64,000 bases of DNA from Sclerotinia nivalis (Eukaryota > Ascomycota > Leotiomycetes > Helotiales > Sclerotiniaceae): positions 1,178,001 to 1,242,000 of the forward strand of contig JAPEIS010000010.1 of assembly GCA_029531795.1 (NCBI GenBank), in the 5' to 3' direction. Position 1 is the stretch's first letter. Every line of letters starts with the position of its first letter. This document shows positions 35,960 through 48,689 of this stretch, piece by piece. Under the pieces are notes generated by a model, which saw only the letters and a list, made by a program, of their open reading frames with translations, was not told the DNA's origin and did no database searches. The position numbers and the translations under genes are program-made.

Positions 35960-38669
35960 ATTGGCAGTGTCTTTACCTTTGAGAAATGATTGTAGATATG
36001 ATCAGGTGTAACGATGATAAATGAGTTTATGGGAATGTGTTCAGGCCTGGGGGAATGTGATTGGGATGATAGATGGTGGATTCTTGCCTACCTAATTATT
36101 CTAGAAGCTGTCATCACCCCCACCTGCGATTGTGGCACTGTCTCCGGTTTGTGGCTGAGCTGTATCCACGTGATTCACTTCGAGTCACCCAATTAGCATG
36201 AGTTATTGATTGATACATATATCAAGGGCATCGCTGTTGAGTTTATTATCAGACTGAGCATTGTAATAAAAAGCTACCATTATTGATACTAAAATATTCC
36301 TTATTCAATTTCAATATCAGTCCACTGACTGAATGTACAGAACACTGTAAATGTATATATTTTTTCTTTCAATTGATCCAGCCTTCAACAGCTTTGACAT
36401 CCCAATCGAGACTTCACGATGATTATAGGGCAGCTTAGGAGCCGTTTAAATTCGCCTACCTAGTACCTGAAATGGTATGGGTGATCAAGTATCTCTAAGT
36501 ATCTCTTGTGAGGGCTATGGAGCAGAATACCAGAAAGAGACAATGCGAAGGAAGGGACAACCTTTCCCGCCCCTATATTTGTCCGCAAGTCTACCCTTTT
36601 GTGACCCAGATGCCCGGCAGCACAACACTGTCCTTCATTGCGCGTTTTAGCATGAAAGACAGCCTGGGCAATGTCAGTAATGTGATGTCTGAGCTGCCAT
36701 ATCTATTGTATATGGAAACTCAAGATTCATGTGTAAGATTGATATGTAGCCGTGTGGACACCCATGAGATGATAGATAGCTGACTTACCATTGTTTGACA
36801 CCAAATAGGACATTTTAACAAAGCCCAGGTGCAAATTGTCCACATTCGCTTTATTACACATCACTGGTCGAACTTGTCCCAAATATTGACTTAAACAGAT
36901 ATCAAATGATAGGCATAATTGCCGTTCATAGATGCCGGACCATGTTGCATGCATGCGATGAAATGCTGTCCAACTCAAATCGACCTGATGTGTAACTTTG
37001 TGGAATCGTGAATATGGAAAATCCGTCACACATAGCTTTATTGATGTCAAAACTATTTGACACACCCAGAACTACAAATCTCAAATCCATGATTGTAATT
37101 CGATCTTTGAGCTGAGCATCCCCAAAAAAATATTCGTTGAAGCATCAAACAATATCATCCTTCGTGGTTGCTGCAAGTTAACGGCGTGTCATCATAACTT
37201 TATTGGTCGATTCAGAAAGTTCCCTGTAGACACATCCGTTGAGAGTGGACAAATTGCGAATTATTCTTGGTTTCAGGTGTGCGCGGCAGATTTTGAATTT
37301 GAAAACACAAATCATCATCTTAATTTCCATGTGACTTGAGAGATGAAAAGGGATGCATGCATCAGGGTGTGATGTTGATGATCCGATAAAAATAATTGAC
37401 CAGCCACTACTGTTCGATATCCAATATCCAGAAGGAGAAAAGGGGTCACCTTCGTAATATCTTCGTCCAATATCTGAAGATTAGTGGGTGTGATAATATG
37501 CACATCAAATTGCTGTTTTCGGGGGATTCGTTGTATTGCAACACTCGTCTATTGTTGGTGAAAAGACTGAGTTGGGTTTCGAGCTTTGGCGCCGCTCTGT
37601 CTGCGTAGATATGCTAATGATCGGGAAGTACTAGGGAAAGAGGGGTAGAAATACTCGACTAAAGTTAAATGTCAATAGTAAAGGTAAAGTTATTACATCT
37701 AGCTTCACACTTATTGAATCGGCCACTTCTTAAAAGTCCTTACTACCAACGGTGTCTTTCTCATGACGTGATATCGATTCCTCTGATGAGGGGATGACTA
37801 GCAGATGGGTCCGGTGTACTTGGTATAATGATTAACATGAAGAGTGAGTGAAAAGATTAAAGATTTGATCATTACCTATTATCTGGGGTGGCTAGCAGGC
37901 CGGTCGAGTTGAAAAGTTTGATCATTATCCGTGTTTCCAACCATTTGATGCCAGGGATTACGGAAGGAACAATAAGGAGATTGATATTGAAAAGGCCTTA
38001 CTGAAAATGGATGATAACGATAAAATGATACAGTACTCAAGGTCAGGTAATCTCATGTACAGATGTTCATTCATTCAGTCATGATGAAAATAGAAAATAG
38101 AAAATAGAAAATAAATTTTGATGTTTTATTGAAAGAAACCAATTTTCAAATAAAGAAAAAAGTGAAGGGAAAATAGAGGAGAATGAGAAAAGAAAATAAT
38201 AATAATAATAATAATGTTGATTTTCTTTACTACAGAAAAAAATAGGAAAAAACCACTTCGCCTAAGGTAATCTTCAACTTGATCTAATAATAATGTAATA
38301 AAGTGAAAGAAGCACCGCACCAACATTCTCAGCCTTCACTCAACGCGTATAGTAAAAAAACGAGACAAGTCCATTTGCTCTTAATCATGATTTTCCATAC
38401 TACCCCCATAACCTTTCCTTCCAACGTATTTATTACTTTCCGTTCAAAAGAAATTATACTCACTCAACACCATAAAATATTTTCGAATCATGTTGAATAT
38501 CATCAACTTTTGACCACCCAAATCAACCCTTCGCCGATACCATACTATTGATTGAGGGAACAATCAAATCAATCTATCATTCCTGACAAATTCAAGAACT
38601 CACCAACCTAATTTTGCGACCGACAATCCAGAGTCTTCCACGTCTCACAGCCTCAACGACACCTTCACG
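35960..38669. other. 2.7-kb gene-free region between divergent CUE5-like and IES4 genes
   Basis: No frame here has domain-like content. It holds a GAAAATA direct run (about 38085-38115) and an AAT trinucleotide tract (about 38197-38214). It must contain both promoters. The remainder is AT-rich with no visible RNA gene; non-coding transcripts cannot be excluded. Confidence 0.45.
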
Positions 38670-39662
38670 ATGGCTTCAGCAAGCAAACCTACCTCCACTA
38701 CCTCTGCACCACGGCGAAAGTCGTCGGGTCCAAAAGAGAAGAATTCTATGATCGTCACTCTCAAATTATCTCCTGAGAAGTTAAGGAGTGTTGGTCAACC
38801 TTTGATCAAAGAAGACACTCCATCAAAGGAATCTACATCAACAATTCCAACTACTATACCCGTCGCAACGAGTCAAAATGGTGACGCTCCCGCCGAGTCA
38901 AATTCAAATACTCCTGCACCAAATGGCACTGCTACACCAGTTCCATCATCGATGCCTCCTCCTACGGAAGCAATCAAGAAGAAGTGTGGTGTGAAGAGAA
39001 ATTCTACTGCAGCCTTAGGATCAGATACAACTCCTAGGGTTAGAGGCAAGCCAGGTCCAAAGAAGAGAGCAAGATTGTAAGTACATTTCACTCTTTCTCT
39101 GTCATGGAACTTCAATGTTATAGCTTTCCTCTGTCGCCCTTAGGGCTTTTATTCGGGAGACGTCTACATATCCGTAGTTATCAATTACATAAACTGACTT
39201 TAATAAAGGGATGATGGCACAATCGATCCGACAGGCAATACTCCAAGAGCACCCAATGCAAATGGCACTTCTCACAGGCTTGGACCCAAGGCCAACCAAG
39301 GCGCAATCAATGCTGGTTTACGTGCACTCGATCGTTCTGGCAAACCCTGTCGCAAGTGGGAGAAGCGTTCTTTCATCATCAAGACATTCACGGGCATCCC
39401 TATCGAAATACCTAGATGGAGAGCTCCCCCTAAAGTAGTCATCAATCACAGCACCGAAGGTTCATCAACCGGTGATAGCAGCAAGGAGAACAAAGATAAT
39501 AGCCAGATTGAAAGTGAGAAGAGCAATAGCGCCATGGATGTTGATGCTACCCACCTCGCTAGCTCTCCTGCTCCTGCCCCTGCCCTTGCGCCCGCTCCTC
39601 AAGCTGAAGCAAAAGCTCAAGCTCAAGATCAGCCCTCTGCAGTTATCATTGCTTCAGCCTAG
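38670..39662 (+). CDS. IES4: INO80 chromatin-remodelling complex subunit IES4
   Basis: Fungal Ies4 (formerly DUF1711), a small INO80-complex subunit linked in yeast to checkpoint responses. Exons are 38670-39076 and 39209-39662 (AGATT|GTAAGT...TAAAG|GG), giving 286 residues. The family signature is NSMIVTLKLSPEKLRSVGQP near the N-terminus, followed by Thr/Ser/Pro-rich spacer and a basic AT-hook-like RVRGKPGPKKRAR at the exon join. Exon 2 has NQGAINAGLRALDRSGKPCR and KWEKRSFIIKTFTGIPIEIP, then an Ala/Pro/Gln-rich tail. The acceptor TAATAAAG is weak in pyrimidines, but the frame through the conserved second block supports it. Confidence 0.9.
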
Positions 39663-41400
39663 AACGTTCCACTTCTTTTAATCTTTTATCCTTTGTATTA
39701 GAAGCCGGGTTCTGCCCGGCGAACCTCCTTTTCTCTTTAATGGGCGATATCTTCATGGAATCGAGTTTCAAAAGGACCCTACTGCTTCATCACTACAGCA
39801 GTATATTGTATAAGAATTTATTTTGCATCAATCTGGTGGGAACTAGGAAAATTTGTGGGGAGTTGCGGACGGCATAGGATGGAATGGAAATAAATCCCGC
39901 TTAGGGCAATGGTGTTTTTGGCGTTTCCTCAAAGAGGAGGGGGCTCAATGTAGCATATTGTGGCCTGTGGGCTCACGTATCATTGCTCAAACAATTCAAG
40001 ACCATTAGTACTTTTTGATTTCACTATCCAGTCAAACTCATCAAAGTCGATTTCTACGTTTCCTATCATTACTTCCCAAACCAGTTCAGAGTTGCTCCAA
40101 TCGTGACAATCTGCCGCCAAATTTTACTTGATCTCAATACACCAATACAGAACATCTCTCCTTTTACACAGCGAAGAGTATTTAATCAATTAGTAGTTGT
40201 TGATAAATAAGTGAATCTATAGGTAAACTCCTACATTAACCTAGCTCGTGCCTACTGTTCAAGTCCTATCAGCATACTGCATGTGCTTTTGCAATCAATA
40301 CGATATTGCCTTTGTATAATCATCGGTTCTTCGGAAGATGATGTTCGAGAACACATGAAAGTATTGGATATTTATTCTACATTTGATTTTGTAGGGTATC
40401 TATCTATCTCTATGCTTCCCAAAAATCCAACCTCGAGCAGGTAGGTTATATATCGGAATTGAGGTGATTCGAGACGTGATTTATTTGAGTTTAACAGATG
40501 TGCTAATTCTGATCTGATACCGTGTCCACCTAGTATATTCTTCTCGAATATTCGACTTCGATTGGGTGATATGTGTATGATTGATGTAATTGGGGGTGTG
40601 ATTGTTCGAATTCAGTACATAGTATTTCTCGACTTTAGTCTGATATCTTTTGGATCATTCTTATCATAATTTCAAGAGGGAGTCAAGGGAAGGAAAGGGT
40701 ATCATTAACTCATGTATTCAGCCAAACACAACCACCTGGGTAGATAATTCTCGTATCATTTCATCAATATCTATTACCTATCAACTGGATTACCACTTTC
40801 TTTCATGGTAAATCAATGATAATTATGATGTTCATGATAAATGCTTCTCCTCGTGACGTTCATCACACCCCGGTCATCGGGGATTGTACCATAATGGGGT
40901 TAGCTCACGTATGATGAAATCCGCATATGGCAACATCGTTCCTTACCCAGCTACCATACATTTATTGATGTATTTTGAAGTTTCGAAGTTTTGATAACAG
41001 CTTATTCATTCGTGTAAATCACAAATCGAACATTCACAGATATAGAACTTATTACAATATGTACTCGACTCCTACCCAACCGTATCAACACATATAAGCT
41101 AGGATTATTCAACTTCGCTACCTACTAGTCATGAAACTTCGATCCAACTATCGGTACATAACGATCACACTTCGTCTCCACCTTGGTCCAGTCCGTTATT
41201 CACTACTGAATTGAGAGCTGTACGGAGGTAAATAATAAGTACGGCTTCTGCGCCTAGGAAGCTCGAGAACAAATCAAATCAAACCAAACCAAATCAAACC
41301 AAATCAACTTCCATACCCAAACCTCCCTCGACTTATATTTTTATTCACAAACAACACCGGGTCTCCCGCTCTTACTTTTACTGCCTACACACTTTCGAAA
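39663..41400. promoter_or_regulatory. 1.7-kb region upstream of the GID1/RanBPM gene
   Basis: No coding frame. The end near the start codon carries a CAAAY pentamer run (about 41270-41306: repeated AAATC/AAACC) in what is probably the 5' leader. The rest is AT-rich promoter or 3' flank of IES4. Confidence 0.45.
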
Positions 41401-44233
41401 ATGACAAATTCATATCCTTCGGGCTCACCGGGGGTACCAGACTCTGGCATGCCTACTGGAGCTCCCAGCTTTATGCCTAGAAGATCTTCATATGCATCTG
41501 TTGTCTCCGGCATAGCTGCGGGTAACTCTCAACAATTTGGTCAACCTCCAAGATCCGGCGCTTTCGCAAACCTCCTAAATTCGAATACACACATGTTAAA
41601 TCAACAACATGATTCCATCTACTACGATCCAAATTATAATTATGCCACTGGACGATATGGATATGGGGGCTTTCTTGGGTTTGATGAGGAAAATGGCAAT
41701 GGCGGGGTCAATCATGGACGATCAGCATCATGGGGTAGAGGAGGACAGCTTCCAAGCTTCTCAAGTGCTTTTGGTTCACTCGTAAATGGCCATGGGCACG
41801 GCGGACTCGGTGGGCATCCGGACCATTTCTTTGTGCCCTCATATCTGAAGAGGTCGAAATATGTACAAAAGCTAGAGGAAGCGCACAGGGCAAAAGTCCT
41901 GGCGCATAGAGATGGGTCGTCGGCTCCACCATCACAACCGAATTCTCTTTCAACTAGTGCTAGCAGTGTCAATGTACATGCAAAGATGGTACCTTCGCAT
42001 CGAGGTAGACCTTATGATCTTATCGAAAAATCCCCCCTCATCGAAGACGAAATCTTATCGCCGTTACCAAGTAAGTGGAGTACAAGTGACAAATTTGGAG
42101 CACTGGATGTGTTGAGTGATGGGTTAGAAGTCAAATTGACAGGTCCGAAATCTATAAATGATCGAGATAATGAAGCGTCCGCCATTAGAACCGATCACCC
42201 TATGCCTCCTCAATGTGGAATTTATTACTTTGAGGTGACAATTTTGTCACGGAAGCGAGAGGAGTATGTTGTCTACCCGAGTTCTACAACTGAAGACTTT
42301 CTAACCTTCTCTTTAGTAGCTCTATTGGTATTGGATTTTCTACTAAACAAGTATCCTTATCAAGATTACCGGGATGGGAACCTGATTCTTGGGCATATCA
42401 CGGTGATGATGGTCATGGATATGCTGGTCAAAGTTCTGGGAAACCTTATGGACCATCATTTACTACGGATGATACGATAGGATGTGGTGTAAACTTTTCA
42501 ACTGGTTCAGCCTTTTTTACAAAGAATGGAGATTATTTAGGTCAGTATTTGTGAATCCTTTCTCATGCCACGATTTGTCTCTATACCATTGAAATGTGGT
42601 CGATTTATTTGGAATAATTACTGAAATTGTTATTCAAGGTATCGCCTTCCGAGATATAAAGGGGAAGCTCTTTCCCTCTGTTGGTATGAAAAAACCTGGC
42701 GAGCATATTAGAGTAAATTTTGGGCAAAGTCCATTTGTCTATGACATAGATGGCATGATTTCGGTCAGTAAACACATTTTCACATTATAATTATGTCCGA
42801 TCTTCTCGACATATTTAGAGAGGCAGTAATCGACCAGCGGGCGAGTCTTGAACAACGGTGGAGAGCATCCACAACCAGAAATTCTGGGCAACCTGAAGTA
42901 CAGGATTCCGATGTGGAGGAAGAGCTCGCAATCAGAGGTTCTAGACAATCTAGTGCAGAGGATCCCGCTGCGGCGAACGAGGTTCCATCCACCTACTCAC
43001 AATAACCTCCGTCACCCTTAACTCGTTTTCTCTTATGCTGACTGTTGATACAGGAAGAGGAAAGGCAAATCAAAAACGAAATAGCATCAACCAGGTACTT
43101 AAATACAATCTTATGCCTTATTCATATGCTAAAACTTCCCTTAGTACTTCAAAGCTTCACCCGCCTTTAAGTGAAACAGAATTAATTCAAGCTTTGGTAT
43201 GTAAGACTCTCAACAAGTTCCACAGTTTAAAAGCTGATTACAAATAGGTTTTACAATTTCTGACACATGATGGCTATGTCGAAACGGCAAGAGCATTTGC
43301 GGATGAAGTTCATTCTGAAAAGAAGGCTTTGAATATGGATCCGGATGTTACAATATCGGGATTTGATATCAAAGACGATGAAGATGCTGCTCATAGGCAA
43401 CGTAAGTATTCCCGGTGAATGAGAGGCTTTCACACTGATGTTATACAGGGATACGCACAGCAATATTAGAAGGAGACATTGACCAGGCTCTCAAACATAC
43501 TAACGCATACTATCCTCAAGTTCTCAAAGATAACGAACACGTTTATTTCCGCTTAAGATGTCGCAAGTTCATCGAAATGGTTAGACAAATGGCAGAAATG
43601 CATAACTCCAATTCCACCAACGGATCAAAGAAAAATACGGCGCATAATGGGGATTGGTATGATGATATTATAAATCATGACATGGAATTGGATGATCATC
43701 AAGCTCAAGCCAACAATTGGGATAGGATGGAAACGGATGGTGGAGTAGATTTTGAAACGGAATATCAAAATCTACTTTCAGAGACTTTATCATATGGACA
43801 AGTCCTTCAAGCAGAATTTAAGGACGATCCAAGAAGAGAGGTTAGCAAAGCTTTGGAAGATGCTTTTTCGTTGATTGCATATAAAGATCCTATCAACGAG
43901 AAAACCGTCTCACATCTTTTGGATCCAAGTGGTAGGGTTGCTGTGGCTGAGGAATTGAATTCTGCTATTCTTCGTAAGTTTTCCCTTACTTTTATATTGA
44001 TTTTTGAAAGATGAATAGCCCTTTTTTCTATGTACATGAATGGTTACTAACTACAGACAAAAGTCTCCCTTGGCAAATCGTCCTCAGCGGCTCTCGAGCG
44101 AGTCTATCAACAAACCACAGTACTTCTAGAAGATTTAAGGGAATCGGGTGGTCCAGGGGCTTTTGTTAATATTGATGATTATACGAGACCAAAGAGGCAT
44201 GATAGTGTAAATGGAAATCATAGTCTAGGTTGA
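41401..44233 (+). CDS. RanBPM/GID1-type protein (SPRY-LisH-CTLH-CRA)
   Basis: Homologue of yeast Gid1/Vid30 and human RANBP9/10, the scaffold of the GID/CTLH ubiquitin ligase. Eight exons join in phase: 41401-42263, 42317-42540, 42639-42763, 43054-43094, 43145-43196, 43248-43401, 43449-43973 and 44064-44233, giving 717 residues. The N-terminal 200 residues are disordered. SPRY runs from about 240 to 400 (CGIYYFEVTILSRKRE, DSSIGIGFSTKQ, TIGCGVNFSTGSAFFTKNG, RVNFGQSPFVYDIDGMIS). LisH is ETELIQALVLQFLTHDGYVE (about 428). The CTLH segment is IRTAILEGDIDQALKHTNAY with DNEHVYFRLRCRKFIEMVRQ. CRA continues to the end (DFETEYQNLLSETLSYGQVL, LGKSSSAALERVYQQ). The 290-nt intron 3 contains a 70-codon open frame. 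Confidence 0.92.
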
Positions 44234-46252
44234 TGGGGGAAATGTTTGTATAGTATCCCTGGGATGACTGGGAAAGAAACTTGATTATTCGCAGGGTGGG
44301 TAATAGACTTATTCTCATCTTGATTTAATATGGTATGGTAATCGAGATCGGTCAATTAACTATGCATATCGATGGGTTTATTTGGGGACAATGGCAAGGA
44401 AGGCGAAGAATGGGATTATGGGAAAGGAATGGTGGAAGAAGGGTGGAGTCATTGACTGCCTGATTAATGAATTAGCAATAGGGAATGGTATATTATATTC
44501 TATGAATGGAGTTGCTGGTTGGTATTGTAATGTGGCTTTTTCTTTTCTTTGTGTGATTTACTTCACTCTACGCGTTGTTTTGAGTTGGTAGTGGGATGAT
44601 TGATGCATGATGGTTAGTTGAGAGGATACTTTTGAATGCTTTTCCTTTTTCTCTCTCTGTCTTCTTTTCTCTTCTTCCCTCTGGTTCATGATTTTCTATA
44701 TCCATATCCTTCCTTTTCTTCCTTATTTATATCTATATCTACATCTTCTTTCACTATTCTATATTCATCATCTGTGAATATACTGTAATATACTATTGCG
44801 GTGTAGTATGGTGGATTAATATCATATATTCATTTCATTTCTCTTCTTTCTTTTTATGAGAGATATGTTTTTGAAATGTAGAGATAGAGATAGAGATAGA
44901 GATAGAGATTAATATATGGGGAATGAGGAATGGGGAATAGAGAGTGAAGAATGAGGAATGGGGAATGAGAAATATAATCGGGGAATAGGGAATGAGGGAT
45001 TGAATAGTAAAGTTTTTTTTTTAGATTTGGGATTTTGTATTGGGTATTGGGTATTGGGTATACGGTACTGGTGTATGATATTAGAGGGTGAGGAGTATTT
45101 GCCGAGGAGGATTTGCTGAGGAGGTTTAGGAGGAGAGATTTATGGGGGTTATTTGGATTGGAGGTAGGAGAGGTATTAGAGGTATGAGAGGGATTAGAGG
45201 GAGGCTTTTTGGAATTTAAAGGGAAAAACAGAGATGAGGATAGATGAGGATGAGGATGAGGATGAGGTGGATGGATGAGATGAGATGAGATGAGATGAGA
45301 TGAGATGAGATGAGATGGGGAAAGTAGGGAAGGGGAAAGTAGGGAAGGGGAAAGAGGGAAGGGGAAAGAGGGATATCTATTTATGTAAAACTTGTGGATG
45401 TGATTGTGAATATGGTTGTAAATATGAATATGAATATGAATATGAATGTCGTTAGATGTAGATTACGCAGGTATTGAAGTAGAAGATCTGATATTATTAT
45501 TTGGTATTATTTGGTTGTGGTATAGTAGGTAATCTATTCCCATCACTCATCATATCCATATCCAAATCCAAATCCAAAAACGTGTATTCCCCTTTCCTTT
45601 CAAAACCAATAACTCAATCAGTATTCATTAGTACTATACTATATACCCCTCCTGCCACCCAATATCCCCAATTCTTCTCCTATCCCTTCGACATCCCTTC
45701 CATTCAATTACATTCATCCCCTCTAACAGTAAAAGTAATAAATCCTCCTATCCCTATAAACGACAAGAAATCATGCCGTACTGCTGTACCGTAATATGAG
45801 CGCAAAAAATGAAAAAATGGAGCAATGGAAGTGGAAATTGATATCAAAATTGAAACAAAATTGATTGATTGATTAATCAATGCTAATTATTCAGATACGC
45901 CTAGCCTAATCACCATTGTATCCTTGTATCCAAAAGAATCCAAAAACGCCGTCTTAAACTCGTGGTTTCGTTATTTGTTTGGTGTGTTGAGTGAGTGTGA
46001 GAGTTGTGAGGGGTGGATGTGGTGAAAACGAAGGGATAGTTGAATCGGTGCGAATGTCGAGGTGCGGATGTGCGTAAAACCTGGGTAATGTCCATCATTT
46101 CTTTTCTCTTCTTTCCTTATGTCCTCAAAGAGAAGTTATTTGAACTCGATATTCTTGGTGGATCAGAAGAACGCATATGATATCCATCGCACATCATATG
46201 TCCCCCTCTTCAACACCACAATTCTCATGCAACTATCCCCATCTTTAAACCC
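44234..46252. other. 2-kb spacer rich in microsatellites
   Basis: No supportable gene. It holds several simple repeats between about 44880 and 45440 (listed separately) and CT-rich tracts at 44640-44760. Frames such as 45501-45794 are low complexity. Confidence 0.5.
44880..45440. repeat. Cluster of purine-rich microsatellites
   Basis: Successive tracts on the plus strand are: AGAGAT repeats (about 44880-44910); GGGGAATGAGGAAT-like degenerate copies (44915-45000); GTATTGG copies (45034-45060); GATGAG hexamers (45233-45265); GATGA pentamers (about 45267-45315); GGGGAAAGTAGGGAA copies (45315-45370); and GAATAT hexamers (about 45424-45445). All are nearly pure purine on one strand. Confidence 0.8.
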
Positions 46253-46531
46253 TTACAACCCACACCCCTCCATATCTCTCATCAAACAGGCCATCTGTGC
46301 CCTCTTAGCTGCCTCGGCAACCAAATTAAAATCTTTTAAAAATGGATTTGTTTCATCTTGACTTGATGAGCGTTGTGGTACTTGTTGTGCGGTGGGTTGA
46401 GGAGCAGAAGTCGGACCGCTGGAGGAGGAGTAGGTCGAAAGAGATGTTGAGGATTTCGAGGAAGTGGGAAAGGGTTGGAAGTAATTCGATGAGGAGGTGG
46501 TATGAGTGGGAGATGTGAGAGGTGCGTTCAT
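46253..46531 (-). CDS. Small hypothetical protein, 92 residues
   Basis: An ATG-started frame. The first 60 residues are Ser/Thr/Pro-rich, and the second part is a helical, conserved-looking segment (DETNPFLKDFNLVAEAAKRA, then QMACLMRDMEG). Codon use and the NPFL..F.LVAEAAKRAQMA block suggest a true gene rather than chance. I have the impression that similar short fungal proteins exist but cannot name the family. No intron is needed. It is flanked by long empty spacers. Confidence 0.5.
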   Translation of the reverse strand: MNAPLTSPTHTTSSSNYFQPFPTSSKSSTSLSTYSSSSGPTSAPQPTAQQVPQRSSSQDETNPFLKDFNLVAEAAKRAQMACLMRDMEGCGL

Positions 46532-48689
46532 TTTTGCGGTTTTTTGGGTTGGAGGTTGGAAGTTGGAACTTCGAGGTAGATAGGTGATTTTTTTTTGGTT
46601 ATATCCTGAGCGAAGAGGGAGGTTGTAAATGAAGACTTGACGAAAGAAAGTTTCTTTATGTTTTGCGGATAAGTATCGATATTCTAGTAAGTATTTGATC
46701 GATCGACCACGTATGGATAAATGCTCGCTTTTCTCTTAATTTTTGATAATTACGAAAATGCGTCTACCTCGGTCGGACTAAAATATCAAAATCTTTTTCA
46801 AGTGGTTCTCATGCGTAATTTAGTCTTGCTAATTTAAACTCAAACCCCGGACTTATAGTGGGATCGAAGATTGTTGATCAGGTATGACAATCGGACTAGT
46901 TTTGGTATTTCGAAGAATGATTCCAAGGGTGTTTGGGAAGTGGAATACGTAAGTTTTTGATACTAAAGGACGATTTGCGTAATGAGTATGATGATGGATG
47001 AGAGGATATTTCAAGTGTTAATCAAAGAAATGGTGTGAAAGTTTGTTCGAAGTTGTCAAGTTGAGTTGGAAGAATAAGATGAGGGGTAAGAAGGCTAGCT
47101 GAGTACGACTGTACTATAAAAGGTAATCTGATATTTTTAGGTGGTATAGTTGTAATATGAGACTCATTGGAGAAGGTGTAGAAATAAGGTTCTTGAATAG
47201 GTCGGTCGATTGAGGGGTGACGATGATATGAAGCACCTCTTTCTTTGTTTCAAATGAAATCCTTTGAGGCTAAGAAGGAATTGTTAAGTAAGTATTTGAG
47301 TCAAGTGACCTTTTTTCTTTCTTTTTCTTCTTTCGTTACAATTTGGAATATGAACGGGTTCAAAGGATAGGTGATATTCTCGTTCTAGAAAATTGGAATC
47401 GGTAGGTGTAAGATCTTACTTTTTGACGAGTACATTTGGATGGGATATTCATGATATTCATGATATTCAGGGTATCAATTAGAGGGATCCTCTTTATGCG
47501 GGCATATTCAAATTTAATTGGTTGATAATTCAATATACCCCACAACATTATCAAAACTCAAAACGCTTTTTCAATGGATTTTCATTTGTTGTCGGCTATT
47601 AGATGGCTATATATTAAAATTACCTACCTGTGACACAGTCAAAGAGAGAGACACCAACTTTGTTTTCTCCGCAATTACAAGGTAGTCGTAGCTAACTTCA
47701 GTACAATAATGCGGTAGTACATGGGAACTAATCCATTTGTAGTACTTCCCCATATCGCTAAGCATTTTCTTTCATCGCTGTGTAACCAAAACGATTCATC
47801 TAGTATAAGTGAAGGCTGTTAGTAGTGAATGTTGAATGTTGAATGTTGAATGTTTAATGTTTAATGTTTAACCAGAGATCAAAGACATTGTCGCCTATTT
47901 AATTATTGCTTCTTTTAACCTCACCTCCCCCATCTCTTCTGGAGCCTTTCCTATTTGCTTATAAGGTAAAAATGCAAATGCCTTGTTCAACATGATAATA
48001 TACACACACACATATACAATCTTATCCTGCATGTAAGAAAATATCTTGCATGCATCGTACCTGAAATCGAGACCCATTTCTTACTCGGGCTTTCTTTCAT
48101 ACCTAGCAAGTTCATGCATTCAAGGCCGTTTAAGATTTGAAGTCAGTTCATCCATCCAATATCATTCCATTATTCTCACGCCAGAGATGCGTTTTGCGGT
48201 TTTCTATATGCTATTTCGGTGGTAATATGGAACCACATCTACTTTCCGATTATCAATCCGATCAATCCGATCAATCCGATCCACTACTTTGAATACATTA
48301 TCCGGTCTTAATTTATTTTCGGATAAATCCATTCTTCCACAGTTATAAAAAGTGGGTGATGTTCGTCATTTATTGGTACTTTTCCGGACCACCACCACTT
48401 TCAAAAGCTTTCTTTACCTGAATTGATATCTTATCTACCGATTCTCCGTTGTTGCCGTTCCTCGGCCCTTTTTCTAGAAAAAATTGTCGCGGTTAATTTG
48501 AAAAAATGAAAATTGGTCGGTGCGATGAGGCCAGAATACAGCCTCACCATTTAATTTTGTCTCCCAGAGGAAAGGAAAATATCGGAAGACGCGCCGAAAC
48601 TACCTAGTCACGGATTTGTTCACGGATTAAATCTTGATTTGATATTTATCCTGGTCTATCTAAATCATTCGAGGTTTGCAGGGAAAGCT
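46532..48689. other. 2.2-kb spacer, no supportable gene
   Basis: AT-rich sequence. Short direct runs include TGAATGT copies at about 47827-47870 and ATCCGATCA copies at about 48255-48285. No protein-like frame. It holds promoters of the flanking divergent genes. Confidence 0.45.

Noticed and set aside
38303..38551. 82-codon plus-strand frame upstream of IES4
   Set aside because: Begins with GTG rather than ATG, has no protein-like features, and lies in the promoter or leader.
42823..43005. Treating the intron-3 frame of the GID1 gene as a constitutive exon
   Set aside because: There is no GT donor at its end, and a direct 42763-43054 join gives the conserved sequence; kept only as a possible alternative 3' exon.
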